From Acidimicrobiaceae bacterium (lineage in GTDB: Bacteria > Actinomycetota > Acidimicrobiia > Acidimicrobiales > Palsa-688), in the NCBI GenBank assembly GCA_027334785.1, contig DAHWQF010000022.1, positions 1 through 14,753 on the forward strand: a stretch of 14,753 nt of DNA, read 5' to 3'. This document shows, piece after piece, positions 1 to 6,901 of the stretch. Within the stretch, counting starts at the first letter, position 1. Each line of letters begins with the position of its first letter. The notes under the pieces were generated by a model. That model was not told where the DNA came from. It saw only the letters and a program-made list of their open reading frames with translations, and ran no database searches. The translations under genes were made by a program, and so were the position numbers.

Positions 1-738
1 GAAGCGCGTCGTGTGCTCGCCAAAGTGCGACCGTCCGACGCCGTCGAGACGGAGATCCACGACGTCCAGAGCCTCGACACCGCAAAACGCCGGCTACGCG
101 ACCTGTTCCAACCTTCGTTGCGCAAGGTGATCCTCGTGGGCGTGGTCCTTGCCGCGCTCCAGCAGGTGACGGGGATCAACACGATCATCTACTACCTACC
201 GACCCTCTTGAAGAGCGCCGGCTTCGGGTCCGGCAGTGCGCTGCTTGCGAACGTCGGCAATGGGATCGTGAACGTCGGTCTCACGGTCGTCGCGATCCGA
301 CTGATCGACCGCGTCGGCCGCCGGCCACTGCTCATCGGCGGTCTCTGCGGTATGACGGTAGGGCTGCTCGTGGTGGCCCTCGATTTCGCCGTTGGCGGCA
401 GCCATCTGCACGGTGCCGGTGCGATCGTCGCCGTCGTGGCGTTCCTCTTCTATACGGGTTCCTTCGCGATCGGGCTCGGTCCCGTGTTCTGGCTGCTCAT
501 CAGTGAGATCTACCCAGTGGATGTGCGGGGACAAGCAATGAGCCTGGCGACGATGACGAACTGGGGTGCGAACTTCATCGTCACGATCTCCTTCCTGACG
601 CTCTTGGACACGATCCACGGCTTTGGCACGTTCTTCCTCTTCGCCCTCCTATCGCTCTTCGCCGTCCTGTACTGCGCGTTGAGGGTCCCCGAGACCAAGG
701 GGGAGAGCCTCCAGCAGATCGAACGTGAGTTGACGTGA
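1..738 (+). CDS. MFS sugar porter, C-terminal half (5' end outside window)
   Basis: The reading frame is open from base 1, so the start lies upstream; about 245 residues are visible. Sequence signatures are those of the sugar porter family (major facilitator superfamily): QQVTGINTIIYY in the seventh membrane segment, the loop motif DRVGRRPLL, the segment GLGPVFWLLISEIYP followed by VDVRGQAMS, and the closing VPETKGESLQQIE. Six hydrophobic segments can be counted, matching membrane helices 7-12 of a 12-helix carrier. The family moves monosaccharides across the cytoplasmic membrane, usually with protons; the QQxTGIN motif lies in the sugar-binding region, but the exact substrate cannot be read. 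No lesion is visible. It ends in TGA with no convincing terminator behind it. Downstream DNA is eroded mobile-element sequence, so this gene probably marks the last conserved locus on the left. Confidence 0.93.
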   Translation, partial: EARRVLAKVRPSDAVETEIHDVQSLDTAKRRLRDLFQPSLRKVILVGVVLAALQQVTGINTIIYYLPTLLKSAGFGSGSALLANVGNGIVNVGLTVVAIRLIDRVGRRPLLIGGLCGMTVGLLVVALDFAVGGSHLHGAGAIVAVVAFLFYTGSFAIGLGPVFWLLISEIYPVDVRGQAMSLATMTNWGANFIVTISFLTLLDTIHGFGTFFLFALLSLFAVLYCALRVPETKGESLQQIERELT

Positions 739-863
739 CGCCGAAGTGTTCACCGGCGCCCCTGTCGTGACAGTGGCTGAGGCTGAGGCGTTCCTGCTCG
801 GCCTTACCGCCGGCCACTCCGCAACGCTTGGGAGGGGCAAAGGCCTGAGCCGACGGTGCGTAG
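739..863. other. short intergenic stretch after the sugar porter
   Basis: No gene is supported here. A short perfect inverted repeat, CTGTC-GT-GACAG, lies at 762-773; it is too short and lacks a T tract to be called a terminator. One plus-strand frame has codon-like G/C third positions (about 748-890), which could be a gene remnant, but I do not recognise the peptide. Confidence 0.4.
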
Positions 864-1200
864 GGAACCGCTCGGGGCAACGAGTTACCTGACCCTGACC
901 GGTCGGAGGTCAGGCGGCTCTTAGAAGCCTTGGCCGCGGCATGGGACTTCTATTCGTCCAATAGCCAGCACCACCTCGGCCGGCGGTACCTCGCCGGCAG
1001 GGGGATCGACATCGACGTGCTTGAGGCAGTAACGAGCAGGGCTGAAGTCGGCCACACCGTCAAAGGCCGGGACGTCTTGGCTGGCGTAGGGCTTCAGTTC
1101 CGACGAACTGGTCGACGCCGGCTTGGCCCGCCGGCGCGAGGGCGGGACGGAGAAGGTCAAGCGTGGCCGCGTCGCCCTCGAGCAAGCGCGCGCGGTTTAG
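864..1200 (+). pseudogene. DNA primase-like (plasmid/ICE toprim primase) relic
   Basis: Two frames together read like the region between the zinc finger and the toprim domain of primases carried by plasmids and integrative elements. The first frame (864 to about 1080) gives RRLLEALAAAWDFYSS, then GRRYLAGRGIDIDVLEAV and VGHTVKG. The second frame (from about 1075) gives GFSSDELVDAGLARRRE. The order 'AAA-FY, YLA-RGI, VGHT, GF-DELVDAGLA' is the family pattern as I recall it. The switch between frames needs a frameshift near 1065-1085, and an in-frame TAG at 1087-1089 sits just before GFSSDEL, where families carry a variable polar residue. The toprim catalytic part is absent, so this cannot be a working enzyme. 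It could be another replication protein of a mobile element; the assignment rests on short motifs recognised by eye. Confidence 0.5.
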
Positions 1201-1408
1201 CCGGCCGCAGGCCGCCCGTAGGGCTTGGCCTTGACCCCGGCGCTGCCAGGACTGTCGCTAGAGCCATAATGGAGATGGCCCCCCTCTTGGGGGCCTGGTT
1301 GCGCGGCTGAGGCGCCAAACATCGTTGGCAAGGACCGGATAGGCCTGGGCGGCGAGGTGCCTGTGAACAGGCCCTTTTCCGTGCAGCCCTCCTCCGAACC
1401 ACACGGGG
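1201..1408. other. gene-free stretch left of the DUF6431 element
   Basis: No gene is supported. A stable hairpin is visible at 1277-1295 (GGCCCCC, loop CTCTT, GGGGGCC) without a T tract. On the minus strand, reading away from the element at 1408, one frame gives VWFGGGLHGKGPVHRHLA. This vaguely recalls the peptide-like sequence often found just after group II intron ends, but it is too short to call. Confidence 0.4.
1277..1295. repeat. 7-bp stem inverted repeat (hairpin)
   Basis: GGCCCCC at 1277-1283 pairs perfectly with GGGGGCC at 1289-1295 around a five-base loop. No run of T follows on either strand, so a rho-independent terminator is not supported; the role is unknown. Confidence 0.5.
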
Positions 1409-1421
1409 TGTTACCGGCATC
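1409..1421 (+). repeat. left terminal inverted repeat
   Basis: TGTTACCGGCATC, a perfect 13-base match to the reverse complement of 2374-2386. A one-base gap separates it from the TAG stop of the DUF6431-type gene. Confidence 0.8.
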
Positions 1422-1422
1422 C

Positions 1423-2292
1423 CTAAATGGCAACGCTTTGGCAGGTTTGTCTGACGGCGTTCCGGCAGAACTGATCAGCCATCCTCGCTGCCCTGCTGCC
1501 GAGGGGGAGTTTGAGCAAGCGCGCGTCACCGAGGTCGTGCTCGTTTCGGCAAACGGGGATAGGGACGTGGTCCCAAGGGGGCCCGGCTCGGCGCCACGGG
1601 ACGGTGGCGGTGGTGCCTGACATGCCCCCGGTCCAGGGTGCGCGCGAGCGGCAAATGAAGTGAGGCGTGCCTGGCACCGACAGGTCCACGCGGGCCGCCA
1701 GGAGGCTGGCGCCGACCACGACATTGGCGAGTGGCCAGGCCGGGGGGACGTCGCGCACGCGCCGGCGCGCCGTCTGCCAGAACCGCCGGGTCGCGACCAC
1801 AGCCTGGCGGGTGGACGACCCAGCTCCGTGCGCCGGCGCCGGGGCACCCCTCTCGGCCGCCAGTGCCTCGAAGAGCACCGAGAGCGCCTCGGCACGCTCG
1901 CAGAAGCGCTGGCGCCAGGACCGCACGGTCCGGCCCGGGACGCCCTGGTAGAGACTGGCGGGGCCCTCGGGCAAGCCGACGCCGGCGGGAGCGGGCACGG
2001 CCGCCCCGACGGCCGCCGTGCTGTCCCGGCGCCTGGCCAGCACGAAGTCGGGCAGCGACGGCTCGCCCGCGCCGCAGCCCCCGCACCGCGCACGCCGCAC
2101 GAAGATCATGTACAACTTGCCCGCTTCGCGTACAAAACGGGGGTAGCTGCCATCGAAGGCCATGGGCAACGCGCAGCGCGCACAGTTCGGGCGAGGAGCT
2201 GGCACCTTGCACCCCCATCCCGAGTACACCGCGACCAACGCCGGCACGGCCAGCTGATCGCCACGTCGCGTTGTTACCAGACCGGGACCCAT
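1423..2292 (-). CDS. DUF6431-type zinc-ribbon/helix-turn-helix protein, sole gene of the inverted-repeat element
   Basis: The protein opens with a treble-Cys region: CARC, then a spacer with SYPRFVREAGKLYMIF, then CGGC followed by SLPDFVLARR. This C-x2-C ... C-x2-C ribbon leads into a helix-turn-helix candidate, VPGRTVRSWRQRF, and then FEALAAERG. The order matches the actinobacterial DUF6431 family, which I recall only as uncharacterised and often near transposase/ATPase genes. The C-terminal part (RRFWQTARRR, WPLANVVVGASLLA) is also family-like; the last 80 or so residues look less conserved. I chose the ATG at 2292 (289 residues) because it leaves about 35 residues before the first Cys pair; an upstream TTG at 2334 with AAGGA ahead of it would give 303. 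DNA binding is inferred from the motifs; no catalytic motif is visible. The gene sits tightly inside perfect inverted repeats. Confidence 0.75.
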   Translation of the reverse strand: MGPGLVTTRRGDQLAVPALVAVYSGWGCKVPAPRPNCARCALPMAFDGSYPRFVREAGKLYMIFVRRARCGGCGAGEPSLPDFVLARRRDSTAAVGAAVPAPAGVGLPEGPASLYQGVPGRTVRSWRQRFCERAEALSVLFEALAAERGAPAPAHGAGSSTRQAVVATRRFWQTARRRVRDVPPAWPLANVVVGASLLAARVDLSVPGTPHFICRSRAPWTGGMSGTTATVPWRRAGPPWDHVPIPVCRNEHDLGDARLLKLPLGSRAARMADQFCRNAVRQTCQSVAI

Positions 2293-2373
2293 CCCTCGGC
2301 CCCGTCCAGTCTCTCGACTCGAGTCCGGCCTCAATTATCCTTGCCGGATCAAGCGGATACAGCATCAGCAAAA

Positions 2374-2386
2374 GATGCCGGTAACA
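2374..2386 (-). repeat. right terminal inverted repeat
   Basis: GATGCCGGTAACA, a perfect inverse of 1409-1421. Relaxase-like sequence resumes immediately outside it, with minus-strand codons encoding VSAKVKA. The shorter motif TTGTTACC recurs inside the element at 2271-2278, but an 8-base match of that kind can occur by chance. Confidence 0.8.
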
Positions 2387-2964
2387 ACTGGCCTTCACTT
2401 TCGCGGAAACCAAGACGTGCATGTGCAACTGAGGGTCCCGCGCCCGCGAAGTGCGGTGCGTGAAGCCGGCGGCAATGTAGCCGTCGGTGTCGGCTTGGAC
2501 CGCCCCGGCGTGGCCTCTCCGCGTGAAGGCTGCGTGATCTTGGAGGAAGTCCAGGGCCGCGTTGACAGCAGCGTCGTGGGCCGCTCGCACCTCAGCTGAG
2601 ACCCCTTCTTCGGCCAGTGCCCACAACAGCGACACGCTCTTGGGCGGCGAGAAGCTGAGCGCGTAACCCGCCACTTCTGATGGGCCGCCCTGCCTCTCTT
2701 GCGCCTCTCCACGGCCTCGCTTCGGGTTGCTCTCGCCGACGAACGGACGCCCCAAAGCCGCGCCCGTTTCGGGGTGGCGGCCCTCTCCGAAGAGGCTCGA
2801 CATCTGCTCTGGAGTGACCGCTCCGGCGAGCCCGAGGGCCTCCGCTCCACGGCCCACCCAGCGCCCTGGCTCCTCGCCGTGGCGGGCGAAATAGTCCTCC
2901 CGCCCGAGCCCACCTCCGCGTAGTACCGCCAGCCCTGCGGGTCCATCTTGGCGAGGCCCATCAT
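2387..2964 (-). pseudogene. MobF (TrwC/TraA-like) conjugative relaxase, N-terminal relic
   Basis: MobF relaxases nick the plasmid or element at oriT through an N-terminal tyrosine pair and a three-histidine metal site. Here the N terminus MMGLAKMDPQGWRYYAE supplies the tyrosines, and GREDYFARHGEEPGRW, GYALSFSPPKSVSLLWAL and FTHRTSRARDPQLHMHVLV follow, with the H-x-H metal motif in the last. The first segment and the rest are in different frames: one G has been lost from the run at 2909-2911 (plus-strand CCC). Sequence similarity stops exactly at the inverted-repeat end at 2386, so the rest of the relaxase domain and the whole helicase part of the usual 1000-plus-residue protein are missing. 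A 443-codon open frame (1526-2857) crosses this boundary but is a chimera of relaxase and an off-frame read of the element. The start at 2964 is chosen because the family begins just before this point. Confidence 0.85.
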
Positions 2965-3699
2965 CTGGCGCTCACCCCCGCCGGCACCGCCCTCCCGCAC
3001 CCCCGTGGTGCAGAGGTGTCTATGCGAAATTGGAGCTGAGACGGACCAAGGGAACGAAGCGCGCTGGGGGCGCGACCGTGTGCGCATGGGCCGTGTGTGG
3101 GTGACCCGTACACGGTCCCGGCTGGGCTCGGACTGGCGCACGCATGCGAGTGCCTCCGCTGACAGCGTGGAGGCCAGAGAAGGGCGAGGGCGCGAGTGCC
3201 GGGCTGTGTCGCCGTTTGGCCATGCCCTGAAGCCAGTGGCTCGGTAGTGGTGGCAGCACCGGCTGTCGTTGTGGACGGGGGGACGGGAGTGGCCCGGAGG
3301 GCACCGGCACATAGCGTTGGGGGTGCTCCGTTCGACGGTATCTTTGGACCTGTGGGGTTGAGCGGCGGTGGCGAAGCGCGCAACGAGCGACGCCCCGAGT
3401 GGACGACCGGCCGAGGCCCGTAAGCAGCCCAGGCGGGGCAACGGGTCGGATCATGTGTTGGCTTGGCTGGTTGAGTTCTCACGCCTACGGGGCGGAGGTG
3501 GCGATGTCGCGCCGGGCGGCATAGCTTTCTCCGCATTGGCGGCCAACCCAACAGAGGGTGGCGACCTCGCCAGGCGCCCTGGTTTCCCCGGCACGCTTCC
3601 AAGGCGCAGGCCACGGCTCCCTAGGCCCAGTGGGCCGCCGCGGCTCAATCGGGCTTGTTGGTTAGTAGCGGGACCGCCGGCCCTGGCACCATTGACAGG
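2965..3699. other. relaxase upstream region, possible old oriT; no supported gene
   Basis: This 735-base stretch lies between the relaxase start (minus strand) and the GNAT gene (plus strand), so it should hold two divergent promoters and, in a conjugative element, the nick region. Inverted repeats are present at 3074-3081/3110-3117 (GACCGTGT/ACACGGTC, 28-base spacing) and as an imperfect palindrome at 3135-3154. A plus-strand frame from GTG 3368 (stop at 3703) begins MAKRATSDAPSGRPAEARKQ with good third-position G/C bias for about 40 codons, then loses coding character. It may be the start of a lost relaxosome accessory gene, but I cannot support it as a gene. Confidence 0.4.
3074..3117. repeat. 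inverted repeat upstream of relaxase
   Basis: GACCGTGT at 3074-3081 and ACACGGTC at 3110-3117 form a perfect 8-bp inverted repeat with a 28-base spacer, about 110-150 bases upstream of the relaxase start. Relaxases often recognise such repeats at oriT, so this is a candidate, not a demonstrated site. Confidence 0.35.
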
Positions 3700-4374
3700 A
3701 TGAGCAGCCGGGCGGCGTTGAGCTTCTGGCCCTTGTTCGATCTTCGTCTGGTCACAGCGCGCTTGGTCCTGCGCGCGCCCACCGACGACGACTTCCCCGG
3801 CCTGATCGCCGCTATCGACTCCGGCATCCACGCGCCAGAGGAGATGCCGTTCTCGGCGCCCTGGACAGACACCGCCCCAGAGGCGCGCGCCCGCACGAGC
3901 GCTCAGTTCTGGTGGAGCCAGCGGGCGGGCTGGTCCCCCGACGGCTGGCACCTCGGCCTCGCTGTCCTCCGGGACGGCCAAGCGATCGGCGTCCAAGACG
4001 TGGCAGCGAAGGACTTCAAGGTCCTCCGGGAGGTTACGACCGGTTCGTGGTTGACGCTCGGGGCTCAGGGCCAGGGCTTCGGCAAGGAAATGAGGGCCGC
4101 CGTGCTCCAGCTTGCCTTCGAAGACCTCGGCGCGGAGGTTGCGCGAAGCGAAGCCTTCGTCGACAACTCGTCATCTGTAGGGGTCTCGCGCGCTCTCGGC
4201 TATAGGGAGAACGGCTTCAGCCGGGCTGCCCCGAGAGGGACGCCCCGGGCCCAGGTCCATTTCGAGATGACCCGCGAGGAGTGGCTCGCCCGACGCGACC
4301 AGCTCCCCAGGGCCGAGATAAGCGGGCTGCGGGCTTGCCTTGCGATGTTCGGCTTGGACGGCACCGGTGCCTGA
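3700..4374 (+). CDS. GNAT-family N-acetyltransferase (RimJ/RimL type)
   Basis: The 224-residue protein has the layout of single-domain GNAT enzymes that use acetyl-CoA to acetylate an amine on a protein or small molecule. Near the N terminus LVTARLVLRAPTDDDFPGL is the usual opening strand and helix. The acetyl-CoA pyrophosphate loop is SWLTLGAQGQGFGKEMRAA (Q-x-x-G-x-G/A form), and the closing strands are VDNSSSVGVSRALGYRENG followed by VHFEMTREEW. The substrate cannot be told. The ATG at 3700 is preferred over the upstream TTG at 3655 because the family starts close to it; GACAGG just ahead is a weak ribosome site. The gene is intact in a region of broken neighbours, with G/C-rich third positions throughout, so it may be recently arrived cargo or still under selection. 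It has no operon partner. Confidence 0.88.
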   Translation: MSSRAALSFWPLFDLRLVTARLVLRAPTDDDFPGLIAAIDSGIHAPEEMPFSAPWTDTAPEARARTSAQFWWSQRAGWSPDGWHLGLAVLRDGQAIGVQDVAAKDFKVLREVTTGSWLTLGAQGQGFGKEMRAAVLQLAFEDLGAEVARSEAFVDNSSSVGVSRALGYRENGFSRAAPRGTPRAQVHFEMTREEWLARRDQLPRAEISGLRACLAMFGLDGTGA

Positions 4375-4554
4375 CCGGCCACCTGCGACGCTGGTGCCTG
4401 CCTCTACGCCGTAGTCGAAACCGCGCCTAAAGCGACCGAGCTCACGGCTGTCCGAGTTACGGGCTGACCTCCTGTTCGGTCTCGCCGGCATCGCGGCCCC
4501 GTTCCCGCAGTTCAGGCTGTTAGCGCGGCGACATCGCCACCTCAGGCCCCGTAC
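4375..4554. other. intergenic stretch between GNAT gene and recombinase operon
   Basis: No gene, terminator or clear promoter is visible. If the downstream recombinase belonged to an integrated element, one attachment-site half could lie near here, but no matching repeat was found by eye. Confidence 0.3.
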
Positions 4555-4812
4555 GTGGAGGCCCCGAAGTCCGGAGCCACTACGAACGAGGTGGGCAAGC
4601 GTTGGCCAAGGCAGGTGTGCCTCGACGAGCACCGGCCGGTCCGGTCGGTGCCTCGCGTTAACCTTGAGGAACGTGGTTCGCGGTACCGAGGAGAGACGCC
4701 GCAGCTTCACTTCGTCGCCGAGGGCGACCCCCTCGTGACAAAAGACGTGGCCACAGTGCTGGCCCGCATCGTGAGGGGCCTTCGGGCCAAGAAGGGAGGT
4801 GGGCTGGCGTGA
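4555..4812 (+). CDS. small hypothetical protein coupled to the recombinase
   Basis: I do not recognise this 85-residue product. Evidence that it is real: third codon positions are strongly G/C, and its TGA overlaps the GTG of the recombinase in a GTGA junction, the usual sign of translational coupling. The C-terminal half, QLHFVAEGDPLVTKDVATVL and ARIVRGLRAKK, looks like a short strand, a helix and a basic tail, and the basic end suggests nucleic-acid contact. The first half is poor in predicted structure. The GTG at 4555 has no evident ribosome site, so the true start may be internal or the gene may be a remnant that has lost its 5' end. Its position directly ahead of an element-borne recombinase suggests an accessory role in integration or excision, such as a directionality factor, but this is a guess from position only. 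Confidence 0.5.
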   Translation: MEAPKSGATTNEVGKRWPRQVCLDEHRPVRSVPRVNLEERGSRYRGETPQLHFVAEGDPLVTKDVATVLARIVRGLRAKKGGGLA

Positions 4813-6644
4813 CCCGCTTTGCGCTCTACGCCAGGACTTCGACCGACGACCTGCAGGACCCGGCCGACAGCCTGCGCTGGCAGGCCGAGACGGCCGGACG
4901 GCTGGTCGTCCCCCACGGCGACGTCGTCGCCGTCTACCACGACATCGACAAGAGCCGGAGCCTCCCCTGGGAGCGCCGGCCGCAAGCGTCCCGCATGCTG
5001 CGGGACCTGAAGGACCCGGGCCGAGGTTGGGACGCCCTCGTCGTCGCCGAGCCCCAACGGGCCTTCTCCGGCACGTAGTTCGAAGGGATCCTCTTCCAGT
5101 TCGCCCACTGGCACGTGCCGCTGTGGGTGCCCGAGCTCGGCGGCCCGGTTGACATCGACAACGACGGCCACTACATGGCCCTGTCCACCTACGGGACGAT
5201 GAGCCGGGCCGAGCGCAACCACCCCCGGCTCCGGGTCGCGAACGCCATGCGCGCCCATGCGAGGGCCGGGCGGTGGCTCGGCGGCCGCCCGCCCTATGGA
5301 TACCGCATTGCCGACGCCGGCCCACACCCGAACCCGTCGAAGGCAGCGTCAGGAGCGAGGCTTCACCAGCTCGAGCCCGACCCAGAGACCGCACCCGTCG
5401 TCCACCGCATCTTCGAGATGTACCTGGCCGGCGCCGGCTACAAGCAGGTTGCGGCGACGCTCACACGCGAGGGTGTCCCTTGCCCTTCTGCGCACGACCC
5501 GGCACGCAACCGGCACCGCCCCGGCTATGGCTGGGCGATGTCAGCGGTGCCATCCTCTCCAACCCGCGCTACCTCGGCCACCACGTCTCGGGGAGGACGA
5601 AGAAGGCTGACGTTCTCTTGGACCCCGACCTACCAGCGCTCGGCCACGTGACCCGCCAGCAGTGGCAGGAAACCTCGGACTGGGTAACGGCCGAGGTCAC
5701 GACCTATCCCGCCATCGTGGACGAGCAGACCTGGCAGCGAGCACGGGCGCTGGTCGCCTCGAACACTCGGACCAAGGCCGTCACCCCGTCACACCGTCGG
5801 TCGCACGCCGCCACACGTCGCTCCGTACCTTCCCGTTACCCACTGGCCGGGCTGGTCGTCTGCGATGCCTGCGGGAAGAAGCTCCAGGGCAACATGGCAC
5901 GTGGCCTCCCCTTTTTACCGCTGCAAGGTGAGCACCGACTACCCGGTGGTCCCGGCGGGCCACCCGGCAAGCCTGGCAGTCCGGGAAGACCGGCTCCTCC
6001 CCCACGTCGACGCCTGGCTCTCCTCGATGTTCGCGCCCGAGAGCCTTGGCGAAACGGCCAGGCAAGTCGTCGAGGCGGACGCAGCCAGCAGCCGCGAGGT
6101 CCCGTCCATCGCCCGCGCGCGGGCAACGGTTATGGACTGCGAGCGCAAGCTCTCCAGGTACCTCGACGGCCTCGAAGCCGGCATACCAGCCGACGTGGTC
6201 GCCGACAGGATCGCCACCGCTCAGCGTGAGAAGGCAGAAGCAGAGGCCTTGCTCGCGAAAGCGCCGCCAGCTCCCGAACCGCTCAGCTTCGACGAGGTGC
6301 TCCAGACGCTCTCGGAGTTCCACGACCTGCCGCATTTGCTGGGGACGATCGAGAAAGCCGACCGCGCCGCCCTTTACAGCGCCCTCGGGCTGACGCTTAC
6401 CTACCGCCGGGTCGGGAAGGTCGAAGAAGTCAAGCTCAGAGCGACTTTTCCAAGCGTGGACCTGGAGCGTGTCGGAGGGGCGACACGGACGTTTACCACA
6501 CGCGGCTACTGCGGAGCCCCGCAATGCCTGTATGAACGAAGCCAGCAGCTCAGCGTCATCTTGGTAGCCGCCTCGCAAGACGCTGCCGATGTCATACAAT
6601 GTTTGACAAGGAGGTTGTCGTGGCGAACAGGACCGAGCAACTAG
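4809..6644 (+). pseudogene. serine recombinase, three lesions
   Basis: The intact ancestor was a large serine recombinase, which joins DNA at attachment sites through a covalent phosphoserine. The opening MTRFALYARTSTDDLQDP carries the likely nucleophile Ser11; the recombinase domain (GGRPPYGYRI, VHRIFEMYLAG) and zinc ribbon (CDACGKKLQG, then FYRCKVSTDYP) follow, then a charged coiled-coil stretch and a C-terminal domain (ALYSALGLTLTYRRVGK). Lesions: an in-frame TAG at 5076-5078 inside FSGT*FEGI; a frame change at about 5546-5552 between AMSAV and ILSNPRYLGHHVSG, consistent with loss of one or four bases; and an extra T in the run 5912-5916 before FYRCK. Correcting all three restores one frame of roughly 600 codons. 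The ribosome site GGGAGG lies inside the upstream small gene. The last 40 or so codons overlap the antitoxin promoter and start and may not be ancestral. Confidence 0.9.
6590..6608. promoter_or_regulatory. 19-bp palindromic operator candidate for the toxin-antitoxin genes
   Basis: TGTCATACAATGTTTGACA is palindromic at 16 of 18 non-central positions (arms TGTCA/TGACA and ACA/TGT). It covers a TACAAT that fits a -10 box (6595-6600) and ends where the AAGGAGG ribosome site begins (6608-6614). DUF1778-type antitoxins carry a ribbon-helix-helix domain and repress their own promoter by binding palindromes, so this is the natural operator. A matching -35 box is not clear. Confidence 0.6.
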
Positions 6645-6901
6645 CCGCACGCGTCGACCCAACGCGGATGGAGCGCATCCGCTACGCCTCGGCGCTGCAG
6701 GGGACATCGGTGAGCACATTCGTCGTCGAGGCCGCCTACGAAAGGGCGGAGCAGGTGATCGACGAGCACCGCAGCACGCTCGTGCCGAGCGACTACTTCG
6801 ACCAACTTCTCGCCGCGCTAGATGAACCGCCTCGGGCCATCCCCGAGCTGGTCGCGGCGGCCCGGAAGGTGGCCGAGGCGCCAGCGTTCGAGCAGCTCTG
6901 A
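6620..6901 (+). CDS. DUF1778 (TacA-type) antitoxin
   Basis: This 93-residue protein fits the DUF1778 antitoxins that pair with GNAT toxins. The N-terminal half, RTEQLAARVDPTRMERIRYA, then QGTSVSTFVVEAAYERAEQV, has the strand-helix-helix plan of a ribbon-helix-helix DNA-binding domain. The C-terminal half contains SDYFDQLLAALDEPPRA, the segment that in TacA-like proteins wraps the toxin. The GTG at 6620 is chosen over the ATG at 6599 because AAGGAGG stands five bases ahead of it and because the shorter form begins at the family's usual N terminus. The gene is intact, whereas its partner just downstream is broken. Expected functions are neutralising the acetyltransferase toxin and repressing the operon through the palindrome at 6590-6608; the second could persist without a toxin. 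Confidence 0.9.
   Translation: MANRTEQLAARVDPTRMERIRYASALQGTSVSTFVVEAAYERAEQVIDEHRSTLVPSDYFDQLLAALDEPPRAIPELVAAARKVAEAPAFEQL

Larger units (their letters stand above)
1409..2386. mobile_element. 978-bp element with perfect 13-bp terminal inverted repeats carrying one DUF6431-type gene
   Basis: The left end reads TGTTACCGGCATC (1409-1421) and the right end is its exact reverse complement, GATGCCGGTAACA (2374-2386). One gene on the minus strand fills almost all of the interior; its stop codon begins one base inside the left repeat. The right end lies exactly where similarity to a conjugative relaxase stops, so the element has inserted into or been joined to that gene. The five bases outside each end (CGGGG left, ACTGG right) do not match, so no target duplication remains. 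The left flank is not relaxase, so a deletion or recombination followed insertion. TGT...ACA ends are typical of Mu/Tn7/Tn5053-type transposons. No DDE transposase is encoded, so the unit would be non-autonomous. Confidence 0.75.

Noticed and set aside
2271..2278. Third copy of the TTGTTACC motif inside the element as a transposase-binding repeat
   Set aside because: An 8-base match is expected about every other window of this size by chance, so it does not stand as a subterminal repeat on its own.
1526..2857. 443-codon minus-strand frame
   Set aside because: Its first 155 or so residues are relaxase, but past the inverted repeat at 2386 it is an off-frame read of the DUF6431 element with Arg/Gly/Ala-rich sequence; it is a chimera and not one gene.
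3368..3703. Possible small basic gene divergent from the relaxase
   Set aside because: The first 40 codons look coding, but the rest becomes Pro/Arg-rich with no family resemblance and there is no good ribosome site; kept only as a note in the region description.
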